From contig CABRGT010000007.1 of NCBI GenBank assembly GCA_902470475.1, positions 1 through 45,796 on the forward strand: DNA of 45,796 nt, in the 5' to 3' direction. Of the stretch, positions 23,945 through 32,996 are shown piece by piece (within the stretch, counting starts at the first letter, position 1; every line of letters starts with the position of its first letter). The notes below the pieces were generated by a model. The model made no database searches and was not told the DNA's origin. It was given only the letters and a program-made list of their open reading frames with translations. A program made the position numbers and the translations under genes. The DNA is from an uncultured Porphyromonadaceae bacterium (GTDB lineage Bacteria; Bacteroidota; Bacteroidia; Bacteroidales; Muribaculaceae).

Positions 23945-25404
23945 TATTCCTTGTTCATGGCGCAGCGGGCCTGGAGTTCCCAGGTACGGATGCGGTCTTT
24001 GTACAGGTTGTTGTTGTTGGTCTTGACGATGTCAAGGGCGTGGTCGGAGTTGTCCTCCCAGCGGCGGCAGAAGTATACTACGTCGTAGACGCGGCCGATC
24101 TGGTTGTGGCGCGAGAAGGCCAGGCCCAGTGCGTAATCCTCGCCGTACGAAGTGTTGGGTACGTGGATCTCGCGCAGCATCGGGGTGTAGAACGCGCGGG
24201 GCGCGCCGAGGCCGTTGATGCGCAGGGCGTTGTTGCGGCCGTTCTCGGGAGTCCATTCCTTGTGGTCGATCACGCCCGGCGGGATCATGTTCATGTCGAT
24301 GTCGGTGAGCATGTATGTGCCTACTACCATGGCGCAGTTCTGGTCATAGAATGCCTGCACCATCTTGGTGAGGGTGTTCTCGTCGGCGTAGACGTCGTCC
24401 GAGTCGAGCTGCACGGCGAATTTGCCGCACTTGGGATGCTGTACGCCCATGTTCCAGCAGCCGCCGATGCCGAGGTCGTCGCGCTCGGGGATGATGTGGA
24501 TCACGCGGGGATCGCCTGCGAATTCCTCGATAGCCTCGCCGGTGCCGTCGGTCGAGTGGTTGTCGACGATGATGAGGTTGAAGGGGAAGTCGGTCTTCTG
24601 GTTCAGAACGCTCTTGATGGCGTCGCGGATGGTGCGTACGCGGTTGCGCACGGGGATGATCACCGATGCCTCGTATTCGAAGTCGCCGCGGTCAAATTCG
24701 ATCTTGTCGAACTTCGGGGCGAGGTAGCCGCCGATGGCCTTGAGGTGGTCGGTGCAGGCCTGTTCCATCTCGATCTGTACGCCGCGGTTCTTGGGATCGA
24801 CGTAGCTGAAGATGGCTTCGCCGTCCTCTTTCTTGGGTGCGGCGATGTCGGTGTAGAGATATTCGTTGACATGAACTATCGGAGCGATGCGGCTCAGGCG
24901 CAGACGCAGGTCATAGAGACCGGCGGCCTTGTATTCGGCGCTGATTCCTGCGGCGGCTTTCTTGAAGTCGGCGGTGTTGAAGAACAGCAGCGAGCCGAAG
25001 TTGAAGTCGTCGCGGAGCGAGCCGAACTGGTAGTCGATCACCGGGGCGTTGGCGCGCACTCCGTCGGTCACCACGTAGGAGTCGGCGTAGAGCATGCCTG
25101 CCTTCGAGTCACCGGCCAGACGCACCAGGCGGTCCAGCGCGAAGTAGCCCGGCACCAGAGTGTCGTACTTGGTGTACAGCAGGATGAAATCGGAGTCGGC
25201 TGCCTCGGCGATCTTTTTCATGGTCGACGAGGAGTTGAGTGTGTCGATGTGTATCAGATCACAGCCCAGGACGGCCTCTGCCTTCGGATCGGTGGCCAGA
25301 AGGAAGATTTTTGACACGAGCTCACTTTGCTTGAGAGCTTCAACGGTGGCCTGTACCTGCGCGGCTTCCGCAAAGGGGACAAAGCAATTGATAGTTGTTT
25401 TCAT
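23944..25404 (-). CDS. Two-module family 2 glycosyltransferase
   Basis: 486-residue cytoplasmic glycosyltransferase. Residues about 1-220 form a first, degenerate GT-A-like module (INCFVPFAEAAQVQATVEAL; FILLYTKYDTLVPGYFAL, without a clear DxD). Residues about 246-486 form a complete GT2 module: ASVIIPVRNRVRTIRDAI, IIVDNHSTDGTGEAI, GGCWNMGVQ, the metal-binding QLDSDD (about 332) and the acceptor-side motif SYGEDYALGLAF. There is no membrane segment. It lies 25 bp after the amidase-type gene and overlaps DUF4922 by one base. The donor and acceptor cannot be told from sequence; the DUF4922 neighbour could make or recycle the donor. Confidence 0.85.
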   Translation of the reverse strand: MKTTINCFVPFAEAAQVQATVEALKQSELVSKIFLLATDPKAEAVLGCDLIHIDTLNSSSTMKKIAEAADSDFILLYTKYDTLVPGYFALDRLVRLAGDSKAGMLYADSYVVTDGVRANAPVIDYQFGSLRDDFNFGSLLFFNTADFKKAAAGISAEYKAAGLYDLRLRLSRIAPIVHVNEYLYTDIAAPKKEDGEAIFSYVDPKNRGVQIEMEQACTDHLKAIGGYLAPKFDKIEFDRGDFEYEASVIIPVRNRVRTIRDAIKSVLNQKTDFPFNLIIVDNHSTDGTGEAIEEFAGDPRVIHIIPERDDLGIGGCWNMGVQHPKCGKFAVQLDSDDVYADENTLTKMVQAFYDQNCAMVVGTYMLTDIDMNMIPPGVIDHKEWTPENGRNNALRINGLGAPRAFYTPMLREIHVPNTSYGEDYALGLAFSRHNQIGRVYDVVYFCRRWEDNSDHALDIVKTNNNNLYKDRIRTWELQARCAMNKE

Positions 25405-25429
25405 GCTGTTTGTTTATGGTTTGTTTAGG

Positions 25430-28390
25430 TTATTTGTTCGTAAAAAAGTTCAGTATCTGGGTCATCAGACCGGTGCGGCCTTCGGCGCTGCGGATTGTCT
25501 CGAAGGGGAAGCCGATCACTACGGTGCGGTAGCCGTCGAAAGCTGTCGCCGTACCGGCCACGAGATTGTTCTCGCTGTAGCGCATCATTGTGCAGCCCTT
25601 GTCCTTGTCTGCGGCATAGAATGAGTCGGGCGACTCGACGGCGTAGCAGTCCGGCCCGAGTTCGTTGGCGAATTCATATTCGCCGCCGGTGAATGCCTTG
25701 AATCGGCAGTCGACTTCGTAGGCCTCGCCGGTGACCGACGCCTGGCCCACGCGCCAGTGGTAGCCGAGTACCTCGGTGGCGAATTTCTGGTCGGCGGCGG
25801 CTGTCTCGGCGCTCGAGTTGGGATTGTCCCACAGGTCGGTGGCCACGAAAGCTCCGCTGACGAAGAAGTCGGTGCCGGCGGCTGTCGCACGGCGTATCTT
25901 GTCCTGAAGGGCGCTCGGGAAAGTCTTGAAGTCAGTGCCGTAGACCCCGCGGCCGTGCTTGATCTCTTTCTGCTTGCCAAGTATCAGGTCGACGATGCGC
26001 GGTTCGGCGGCGATGTCCGACTGCATGTAGGCACCAGCCGATGTCGACACGAACGAGTGTCCGGCGGCGGCTATGGCGCAGCCGTGGGTGTAGACGTAGT
26101 CGAAAGTGTTGCCGGCCACTACCTTGTCCTCGTAGTTGGAGCGCGATGCGCCGAATCCGGCGGCGTCATCGTCCATCCACGGGATGTCGCGGCGGTATTC
26201 GAACTGGCGGCCGATGTAGCTGATGTCGTAGACATAGGGCACACCGTGGTCGCGCTCGTCGTAGAACCCGGCGATACCTTCCGAGGCCTCGAACCAGTCG
26301 GGGGCGCTCACGCGGGTGAAGCCGTTGACTATCAGCACCGGCTCGGAGCCGTTCTGCAGGTCGCACAGGGCGAGCACTTCCGAGGGGAACGACACGCCGC
26401 CGTCGTTGCCGGCGATGATGCGGTAGGAGTGTATGTCGGAGTCGCCGACACTCACTTCATACACCGGCTCGGTGACGGTGGCCAGCCTGGTGAAGGCCCG
26501 GCTGCCCGCTGCACGGTGCTCTATTATATAATATGTGGGCTTGGCTGTGGCTTCGAGCGAGTCGACGGTCTCGGCCCACGTCAGTCGGTAGCGGCGGTCG
26601 CCTGCGGCGGCGATGGCGAAATTCTTTACCGGCAGGGGCTGCACTACGTACGGACGCCCGTCGCGGTGGGCGAGGTACTGGAGCATGCCCTTGTATATGG
26701 CGCGCGATACCACGAAGCGGAATGCCGGGTCGAGGCCGTATTTCATGTCGGCGAAGTTCTGGTGCGAGAGCAGTTCGAGCAGCATGGCCGGCACCTGAGG
26801 CACGCGGGCCTCGAAGTACGACTGGTCCCACATGCCGCGGCGTGTCCAGTTGGGTTCGAAAGTGGCTCGCACGTCGTTGACGATGTTGGTCATCACCAGG
26901 TCGGTGTAGTCGCGCGAGGTGGCACGGGGGCTTCCGTTGCCGTCGGTGCTGCTGGCGGTGCAGTATATGCCGAGGGTACCTACGATCGAGTCGTTGGCAA
27001 ATGTCCCGGCGTCGGTGTGGAATGCGAAGCTCAGGTCGACGGGGATCTTCAGGCCATCCTGGCCGGGAAGCATCGACGAGCCGCCTGCAAGCCAGTTGAC
27101 CCACAGGCCGCGGCTCTTGTAGTCGTCGCCGTAGTCGTTGACGTAGTCGCTCGGGGTGAACACACTGTCGGGTGCGCCGGCCCACTGGAGGAAGTAGCGG
27201 GCGCCCTCGACGAATTTCGGATATCCGCTGCCGGTGTAGCGGTAGTCGATGGAGTCGAGCGGTTCCTTGACGATGCGCTCCACCACGTTCATGCCGCCCC
27301 CGATCTTCACGGCGTCGGCGCTCACCACCGTGCCGGGCTGTGCGCTGAAGTTGTCGAGTGTTACGATAGTCTGGTTCTCACCTGCCTTGAGCGGGAAGTG
27401 ACCCAGGTAGATCCATGTGCCGGCGCCCATACGCTGGTTGATGGTGAAGTGACGGTCGCCTCCTGCGGTGTGGATTGTATAGCGGGCGTCCGGTGCGGCA
27501 TTTGGCTCGGCTGTGTAGCTGATATAGACGGCGTAGGTGTCGTCGGCCGGAATGTCGGCTTTCCATACGGCCTCCGACAGATCGCCTTCGGCGCTGTTGA
27601 CGGTGGCCGCTTTGCGTCCTTTGCCGGCCTGGAACGGATGGCTGCCGTTGCGCAGCTTCGAGCCGTCCCAGGCAAAGCCTGCTCCGGTCGATTGCTGCCA
27701 CTTTTTCGAGCCGTGCTTCTCGCTGTAGCCTGGGGTGGCTTCGTTGTCGCGGTCGATGATGATTTCGGTGAGGTTGATGTCGCGCTCGCGCGGACTCATC
27801 ACATAGGCGCCTGCATTTTCGAGCATGGGCATCAGGAACGGCATCACGTAGCTTTGCGTGTAGAGGTCCTCGACGGTCTGCATCACGCGGGCGCGCTGCC
27901 ATTCCCAGCGGTTGAGTTTCGGCTCGAAATACCAGCCATGGCTCTGCCACAGGGCTATGTTGGCGCCGTCAAGACCGGCCGGAGCCGCCGGAGCTTCGAG
28001 ATCGGTGACGAACGGCACGGTCTCCGTCGGTCCCTTCCCGCGGCCGGCCGCGAACAGTACCAGGCTGTCAAGATCCTGCTTGCCTGAGAATAGCTTCACG
28101 GTGTATCCGCTGTACTGCGTGCCAAGGGCGCGCAGGATGTCGCTCTTGAGCGAGGCCATGCGTTCGGCTGTCAGAGGAAGGTAGGCCGTCTTGTCGTTGC
28201 ATTCGACGGTTATGGTCTTTTTCTGTCTGTTTACGGTGACTTTTTTGACCGCCATGTCGCCGTAGCCCGTCGATCCCGGACGGTAGCTGTTGATTACCTC
28301 CAGCACGGAATCTTCCTGCTGGCCGGCTGCGGCGGTTATAGCCCCTGTCATTAAAATTGCGAGAGCTGTGGCGGCTGTTTTTATTTTCAT
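25430..28390 (-). CDS. Large secreted amidase-like protein with golvesin-type and fibronectin-like domains
   Basis: 986-residue secreted protein (signal MKIKTAATALAILMTGAITAAA). An N-terminal unit is followed by an amidase-like core split by an insertion. It has QSHGWYFEP (His 151), QTVEDLYT (Glu 174) and, after an inserted beta-sandwich like the golvesin/xanthan-lyase domain (about 280-365), SFAFHTDAGT (His about 457). These could be the His-Glu-His zinc site of amidase_3 enzymes. A fibronectin type III-like domain (about 595-685) and a C-terminal alpha/beta domain complete it. Similar Bacteroidetes proteins are often labelled 'xanthan lyase' by similarity; the wall-salvage context favours N-acetylmuramoyl-L-alanine amidase. 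It is the first gene of the long minus-strand operon, with a -7 box 39 bp upstream of its ATG. Confidence 0.72.
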   Translation of the reverse strand: MKIKTAATALAILMTGAITAAAGQQEDSVLEVINSYRPGSTGYGDMAVKKVTVNRQKKTITVECNDKTAYLPLTAERMASLKSDILRALGTQYSGYTVKLFSGKQDLDSLVLFAAGRGKGPTETVPFVTDLEAPAAPAGLDGANIALWQSHGWYFEPKLNRWEWQRARVMQTVEDLYTQSYVMPFLMPMLENAGAYVMSPRERDINLTEIIIDRDNEATPGYSEKHGSKKWQQSTGAGFAWDGSKLRNGSHPFQAGKGRKAATVNSAEGDLSEAVWKADIPADDTYAVYISYTAEPNAAPDARYTIHTAGGDRHFTINQRMGAGTWIYLGHFPLKAGENQTIVTLDNFSAQPGTVVSADAVKIGGGMNVVERIVKEPLDSIDYRYTGSGYPKFVEGARYFLQWAGAPDSVFTPSDYVNDYGDDYKSRGLWVNWLAGGSSMLPGQDGLKIPVDLSFAFHTDAGTFANDSIVGTLGIYCTASSTDGNGSPRATSRDYTDLVMTNIVNDVRATFEPNWTRRGMWDQSYFEARVPQVPAMLLELLSHQNFADMKYGLDPAFRFVVSRAIYKGMLQYLAHRDGRPYVVQPLPVKNFAIAAAGDRRYRLTWAETVDSLEATAKPTYYIIEHRAAGSRAFTRLATVTEPVYEVSVGDSDIHSYRIIAGNDGGVSFPSEVLALCDLQNGSEPVLIVNGFTRVSAPDWFEASEGIAGFYDERDHGVPYVYDISYIGRQFEYRRDIPWMDDDAAGFGASRSNYEDKVVAGNTFDYVYTHGCAIAAAGHSFVSTSAGAYMQSDIAAEPRIVDLILGKQKEIKHGRGVYGTDFKTFPSALQDKIRRATAAGTDFFVSGAFVATDLWDNPNSSAETAAADQKFATEVLGYHWRVGQASVTGEAYEVDCRFKAFTGGEYEFANELGPDCYAVESPDSFYAADKDKGCTMMRYSENNLVAGTATAFDGYRTVVIGFPFETIRSAEGRTGLMTQILNFFTNK

Positions 28391-28428
28391 TCCTTTATTA
28401 GATTCAAGGTTGGTATTTTTGCTTTCGA

Positions 28429-28436
28429 CAAAGATA
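28429..28436 (-). promoter_or_regulatory. Candidate -7 box for the MurNAc-salvage operon
   Basis: Minus-strand TATCTTTG, an exact TAnnTTTG match, 38 bp upstream of the ATG at 28390 in an AT-rich 116-bp gap. No clear TTTG -33 box is seen 19-21 bp further up, so the site may need an activator. Confidence 0.45.
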
Positions 28437-28506
28437 AGACTTTTAATTGGAATATATCGCCTAATTAACTTTCATTAATATTCGGTAATATAATTTTAAA
28501 AAGAAA

Positions 28507-29049
28507 TTACCATCCTTCTACTCTTCCGCATCGGTAAAAATGAGACGACCAATACTTTTCGTCAAGATCGCTGATGATTACGCCCCGCGAACTTGTCGCG
28601 TGTATTATCTTGTTGTCGCCTATGTATATGGCGACATGGTTGATACGGCTTCCGCCGCCTTTGGATGTGAAGAAAACCAGATCGCCGGTCCTCAGCCGCC
28701 GACGCTCGACGCTCCGGCAGAAATCGGCCTGCTCGCGCGACGAGCGCGGGAGCTTTATGCCGGTCGCCTCTACGAATACCGCGCATGTGAATCCTGAGCA
28801 GTCCACTCCGCTGCGGTCATTGCCTCCGTAGCGGTAGGGTGTCCCCAGCCACCGGCGCGCGGTCTCGATGAGCCGCCGTTCGCTTGCCGATGAGCCGCGT
28901 TGCTGTGACCCTGTTCCGGACGACGGTCCGGTGCTTACAGTGGTCACGGGTCTGCCACGGCTTCCGCGGACTGTGTGGCGTCCGGAGTGGCAGCCTGTGG
29001 CAGCCAGTGCCAGCGCGGCCATGATAATGATCAGAAGGCGGTGTTTCAT
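28507..29049 (-). CDS. NlpC/P60 (C40) cell-wall peptidase lipoprotein
   Basis: 180-residue lipoprotein (signal MKHRLLIIIMAALALAATGC, Cys 20) with a Ser/Gly/Arg-rich linker and a C-terminal NlpC/P60 domain. The catalytic triad is visible: Cys 84 in GVDCSGF, His 138 in INHVAIYIG and His 150 in KIIHATS. These enzymes cut the gamma-D-Glu-diaminopimelate bond (or nearby bonds) of peptidoglycan stem peptides in the periplasm. It lies upstream of, and in the same direction as, the MurNAc operon, separated by 116 bp with its own promoter candidate, and is divergent from the efflux genes. It adds a peptide-cutting step to the wall-salvage set or serves in normal wall turnover. Confidence 0.88.
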   Translation of the reverse strand: MKHRLLIIIMAALALAATGCHSGRHTVRGSRGRPVTTVSTGPSSGTGSQQRGSSASERRLIETARRWLGTPYRYGGNDRSGVDCSGFTCAVFVEATGIKLPRSSREQADFCRSVERRRLRTGDLVFFTSKGGGSRINHVAIYIGDNKIIHATSSRGVIISDLDEKYWSSHFYRCGRVEGW

Positions 29050-29053
29050 TTTG

Positions 29054-29061
29054 CAAATATA
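29054..29061 (-). promoter_or_regulatory. Candidate -7 box of the NlpC/P60 gene
   Basis: Minus-strand TATATTTG, an exact TAnnTTTG match that ends 4 bp before the ATG at 29049. If used, transcription would start at or next to the start codon, giving a leaderless mRNA. No good -33 box is visible. Confidence 0.3.
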
Positions 29062-29208
29062 GATAAAATTTTAAACTTTCGGAAGCGGGATGATTAAGTT
29101 GTTGTCGTGGCGGCCGCCGCGGCTGGACTGAACCGCCGATTTTTGGATTATTTGTCGAATTTGCCGTCGGTGGCTCCGCATGCTGTTTTCCGTTTCACCC
29201 TTTGTTGC

Positions 29209-29216
29209 TAATTTTG
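29209..29216 (+). promoter_or_regulatory. Candidate -7 box of the TolC-HlyD-permease operon
   Basis: TAATTTTG matches TAnnTTTG exactly, 62 bp before the ATG at 29279. The -33 region is weak (GTTTT near 29185-29189). The gap 29050-29278 is the divergent control region for the wall peptidase and the exporter. Confidence 0.4.
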
Positions 29217-29278
29217 TGCCTGCCGAACATTTGACAGTGGTTCTCGGTTATAAAAGAAACGTTCAACTAATTTATCCT

Positions 29279-30721
29279 ATGAGGTTATCTGCCTTCATTA
29301 CATTTCTGACTTTGTCGGCCGGGGCTTTCGTAGCCCGTCCGGCCGATTCGGTGTCGCTTGATTCATGCCGCAGCATGGCGCTCAGATCCAACAAGCAGCT
29401 GATGATCTCGCGCAGCAATATCGACAAGGCCCGTTACGAGAAGGACGCCGCTTTTGCCGCCTATCTGCCGGCGCTTGACTTTGCCGGCGGCTACACATAC
29501 AATCAGCGCGAGCTCTCGATATTCGACTCGGACCAGTTGCTGCCTACAAAGACATTCGATCCCAAGACCGGCGCATATGAGTTCAATCTCGTCACCGATC
29601 CGCAGACCGGTATGCCCGTCAAAGGGCCTTCCGGACAATATATACCGTCGACTGTGGCGCTCATACCCAAGGAGGCCATGACCTACAACATCCACAATGT
29701 CTTCTTCGGGGCCATAACCCTCACGCAGCCCATATATATGGGTGGCAAGATTGTAGCGCTCAACCGCATTACCCGCGATGCCGAGCTGCTCGCCCACGCC
29801 ATGCACAATGCCGAGGCCGAGAACGTCATCTACGCCGTCGACGCCGCCTACTGGATGGTGGTGTCGCTCAAGGCCAAGTATGATCTTGCCAGTAGCTATG
29901 TGGCGCTGCTCGACTCGCTCGACCGCGACGTACACCTGATGTTCGACCAGGGCGTATGCACCCGGGCCGATGTGCTCAGTGTCGACGTGAAGCTCAATTC
30001 TGCCCAGGTCGATCTGACTAAGGTCGAGAACGGGCTTGTGCTGAGCCGCATGGCTCTCGCGCAGGTGTGCGGACTGCCGGTCAACACTGTTTTCCGTCTC
30101 GCCGACGAGGACCGTGAACAGCCCGAACTTACTGCCGAAATCGCCGACACGTACAATATGAACGATGTATATGCGCGCCGCCCCGATCTGGAGGCCCTGC
30201 GCATGGGCGTTCAGATTGCCGGCCACAAGAAGAAACTGGCCCTGTCGGCCATGCTCCCCAATGTGGCGCTTGTAGGTGCTTATACGTTCTCCAATCCCAA
30301 TATGTACGACGGGTTCAAACGCCGTTTCAAGGGAGCTTTCTCCGTGGGCGCCACGCTCACCATCCCTCTGTGGCACTGGGGAGGCAATTACAACCGCTAC
30401 CGCGCCGCCGCTGTCGACGAGACCGTCATGCAGCTTCAGCTCGCCGACGCCGAATCAATGGTCGACCTGCAGGTGCGCCAGGCCTCGTTCAAGACTTCCG
30501 AGGCATACCGGACCTACCGCACCACATGCGACAACCTTGCCAGCGCCGACGAGAACCTGCGCTGCGCACGCCTCGCTTTCTCCGAGGGCGTAGCCACCTC
30601 CGACAATGTCCTCGAGGCGCAGACGGCATGGCTCAAGGCCCATTCCGAGCAGATCGACGCCATGATCGACGTGCAGCTCTGCAACGTATATCTGTCCAAG
30701 TGCCTGGGCACACTTTATTGA
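29279..30721 (+). CDS. TolC-family outer-membrane efflux channel
   Basis: 480-residue outer-membrane factor. I chose the ATG at 29279 because it begins a signal peptide (MRLSAFITFLTLSAGAFVA); the longer frame from 29180 adds unlikely residues. Two OEP-type repeats of long helices are seen. Landmarks include SVSLDSCRSMALRSNKQLMI at the start, LTQPIYMGGKI near the first strand pair, RRPDLEAL, and the second strand pair SVGATLTIPLWHWGGN, then LEAQTAWLKAHSEQIDA near the end. The protein forms the exit duct of a tripartite exporter. It is followed after 37 bp by the HlyD-type adaptor and then two ABC-2 permeases. The exported compound is unknown. Confidence 0.92.
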   Translation: MRLSAFITFLTLSAGAFVARPADSVSLDSCRSMALRSNKQLMISRSNIDKARYEKDAAFAAYLPALDFAGGYTYNQRELSIFDSDQLLPTKTFDPKTGAYEFNLVTDPQTGMPVKGPSGQYIPSTVALIPKEAMTYNIHNVFFGAITLTQPIYMGGKIVALNRITRDAELLAHAMHNAEAENVIYAVDAAYWMVVSLKAKYDLASSYVALLDSLDRDVHLMFDQGVCTRADVLSVDVKLNSAQVDLTKVENGLVLSRMALAQVCGLPVNTVFRLADEDREQPELTAEIADTYNMNDVYARRPDLEALRMGVQIAGHKKKLALSAMLPNVALVGAYTFSNPNMYDGFKRRFKGAFSVGATLTIPLWHWGGNYNRYRAAAVDETVMQLQLADAESMVDLQVRQASFKTSEAYRTYRTTCDNLASADENLRCARLAFSEGVATSDNVLEAQTAWLKAHSEQIDAMIDVQLCNVYLSKCLGTLY

Positions 30722-30758
30722 TTCTCCACACACAGCTAATCACATCAACCTTAAAAAT

Positions 30759-31781
30759 ATGTCAGACAACAATATCAGCAATCAGAATCCCGCCGCCGTG
30801 CGGAAAGCCAACCGCGGCCTTCTCATCACCATGGGAGTAGTCGTGCTCGCAGTGGCCGTCATAGCCATAATAGGCTTTCTGTTCATGAATCATCCCGATG
30901 ACCTTGTCGAAGGTCAGGTAGAGGGTACTACGGTACGTATATCGGGCAAGATGCCCGGCCGCGTGGTCGAATTCTTCGTTGAGGAAGGCGATACGGTGGC
31001 GGCCGGCGACACTCTCGTCCGCATCCATTCTGCTGTGGTCGAGGCCCAGCTCACCCAGGCCCAGGCCATGCAGGACGTGGCCCGCGCGCAGAACCGCAAG
31101 GTCGATGCCGGCACGCGCTCGCAGATTATCCAGGCTGCTGCCGACATGGTAGCCCAGGCCCAGGCAGCTGTCGAGATCACACGTAAGACCTACGACCGCA
31201 TGGAAAATCTCTTCCGCGAAGGGGTCATCTCCGAGCAGAAGCGCGACGAGGCCAAGGCTGCATATGACGCCGCCGTGGCGGCTCTGAGTGCCGCTAAGAG
31301 CAACCACTCGCTGGCCGTGGCCGGCGCGCAGGCCGAGGACAAGGAATCCACCCAGGCGCTTGTGGAAGCAGCCGGCGGTGGTGTCGCACAGGTCGAGGCC
31401 GTACTCGACGACCAGTATCTTGTCGCGCCGTGCGACGGCACCATAGATGAGATCTATCCCGAACCGGGCGAGCTCGTGGCCATGGGTACCCCCATCATGA
31501 GCGTGCTGCGGCTCGACAAGCGCTGGATCACATTCAATGTCCGCGAGGAACTGCTCTCCGATCTGCCCATGGGTGCCGAGATCGAAGTGATGATTCCTGC
31601 CCTGAACAAGGAGAAGATCAAGGCTACCGTATACTACGTCCGCGACATGGGCTCGTATGCCACATGGCGCTCGACAAAAAGCAACGGCTCGTGGGACAGC
31701 CGCACGTTCGAGATCAAGCTCCGCCCCGACGAAAGCGTCAAAGGCCTTCGCCCCGGCATGTCGGCTGTCTATTACAAATGA
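30759..31781 (+). CDS. HlyD-family membrane-fusion adaptor
   Basis: 340-residue periplasmic adaptor with one N-terminal membrane segment (about 20-43). The first half of a biotinyl-lipoyl domain (GKMPGRVVEFFVEEGDTVAAGDTLVRI) leads into a long coiled coil rich in Q and A (about 90-215). The second lipoyl half follows (APCDGTIDEIYPEPGELVAMGTP), then a beta-barrel domain ending RPGMSAVYYK. It links the inner-membrane permeases to the TolC-type channel encoded just upstream. The order channel-adaptor-permease-permease resembles YhiI/YbhG-type ABC exporters. Confidence 0.92.
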   Translation: MSDNNISNQNPAAVRKANRGLLITMGVVVLAVAVIAIIGFLFMNHPDDLVEGQVEGTTVRISGKMPGRVVEFFVEEGDTVAAGDTLVRIHSAVVEAQLTQAQAMQDVARAQNRKVDAGTRSQIIQAAADMVAQAQAAVEITRKTYDRMENLFREGVISEQKRDEAKAAYDAAVAALSAAKSNHSLAVAGAQAEDKESTQALVEAAGGGVAQVEAVLDDQYLVAPCDGTIDEIYPEPGELVAMGTPIMSVLRLDKRWITFNVREELLSDLPMGAEIEVMIPALNKEKIKATVYYVRDMGSYATWRSTKSNGSWDSRTFEIKLRPDESVKGLRPGMSAVYYK

Positions 31782-31832
31782 ACCCCACAGGATTATACGA
31801 TATATCAACCGAATAAAATACGCTTCTGAACT

Positions 31833-32993
31833 ATGAGTATTGGCTTGACAGCATCGATCCGCCGGGAGATAGGCGTGATGACGTCGCGGGGCAGCTACCT
31901 GGTGATGATGGTTATCATACCACTGCTTCTGATGCTGTTTTTTGTCGGACTTCTCGAGCCGGGACTCCCTCTTAAGGTCCCCACGGCGATTGTCGACCTT
32001 GACCAGTCGGAGATGTCGCGCCGCGTGACACGCAATCTTGCCGCCACGGAGCTGATTTCCATCGACAAGGCCTGCGAGAGCTACGACCAGGCGATGGCCG
32101 CCGTACGCCGCGGCGAGATCTTTGGATTCTTTGTGATTCCTGCCGACTTCCAGCGCGATGTTGTGTCGGGCCGCAAGCCCACGCTGGAGTTCTTCAACAA
32201 CCTGACATATTTTGTACCCGGCACCCTGGCCTTCAAGGGATTCAAGACAGTGGCCGTGACCACTTCGGCCGGGGTCGTGCGCACGCAGCTCATATCGGCC
32301 GGCGCGCCCGACGAGTCAGTCGCTCCGCTGCTGCAGCCTGTCGTGATCGCCGACCAGCCCATAGGCAATCCCTGGCTCAACTATTCGATATATCTCAGCC
32401 CGTCATTCCTTTTCGGATGTATGGCTCTGCTCATCATGATCATGTCCACGTTCGGAATCACCATGGAGATCAAGCGCGGCACGTCGGTCGAGTGGCTTTC
32501 CACGGCCCGCGGATCCATGTCGGTGGCTCTTGCCGGAAAGCTGATACCGCATTTCGTAGTGTGGAGTGTGATGGGGCAGTTTCTGCTCTCGCTGCTCTTC
32601 TGCTACCGTCAGTTCCCGTGCGGCGATCTGCCGGCGCTTATGGTGGCCATGGAACTTTTCATCATCGCCACGCAGGCTGTCGGCGTGCTCTTCTCGAGCA
32701 TCGTGCCCAATCCTCGCATGGCCCTGATTATGTCGTGCCTGACAGGTATCCTCACATTTTCGTTTGCGGGCTATTCGTTTCCGGTCGACAACATGTATGG
32801 CGCCATTGGCATTTTCTCTTATCTTGTACCGGTCAGATATATGTTCCTGATCTATATATTTGCCGGCCTCGATTCTTTCCCCGTCTACTACTGCCGCTAC
32901 TACTTCGCGGCGCTGATTGTCTTCCCGCTGGTCGCATCGACTCTGTTGTGGAGACTGAAGAAGGCTTGTCTGAACCCGGTTTACGTCCCCTGA
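31833..32993 (+). CDS. ABC-2 type exporter permease, first copy
   Basis: 386-residue inner-membrane permease of the ABC2_membrane_3 type. A first membrane segment (about 22-42) precedes a large periplasmic domain (about 45-185: PTAIVDLDQSEMSRRV, IFGFFVIPADFQRDV). Five or so further segments make up the C-terminal half (about 190-375). The cytoplasmic loop EIKRGTSVEWLSTARGS is where an ATPase would dock. It starts 51 bp after the adaptor gene and ends 3 bp before the second permease, with which it probably forms a heterodimer. No ATP-binding subunit is encoded in the cluster. Confidence 0.9.
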   Translation: MSIGLTASIRREIGVMTSRGSYLVMMVIIPLLLMLFFVGLLEPGLPLKVPTAIVDLDQSEMSRRVTRNLAATELISIDKACESYDQAMAAVRRGEIFGFFVIPADFQRDVVSGRKPTLEFFNNLTYFVPGTLAFKGFKTVAVTTSAGVVRTQLISAGAPDESVAPLLQPVVIADQPIGNPWLNYSIYLSPSFLFGCMALLIMIMSTFGITMEIKRGTSVEWLSTARGSMSVALAGKLIPHFVVWSVMGQFLLSLLFCYRQFPCGDLPALMVAMELFIIATQAVGVLFSSIVPNPRMALIMSCLTGILTFSFAGYSFPVDNMYGAIGIFSYLVPVRYMFLIYIFAGLDSFPVYYCRYYFAALIVFPLVASTLLWRLKKACLNPVYVP

Positions 32994-32996
32994 TTT

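Noticed and set aside
25757..28087. 776-codon plus-strand frame opposite the large amidase gene
   Set aside because: Shadow of the minus-strand gene; no start context, no domain, repetitive V/G/A/E/H composition.
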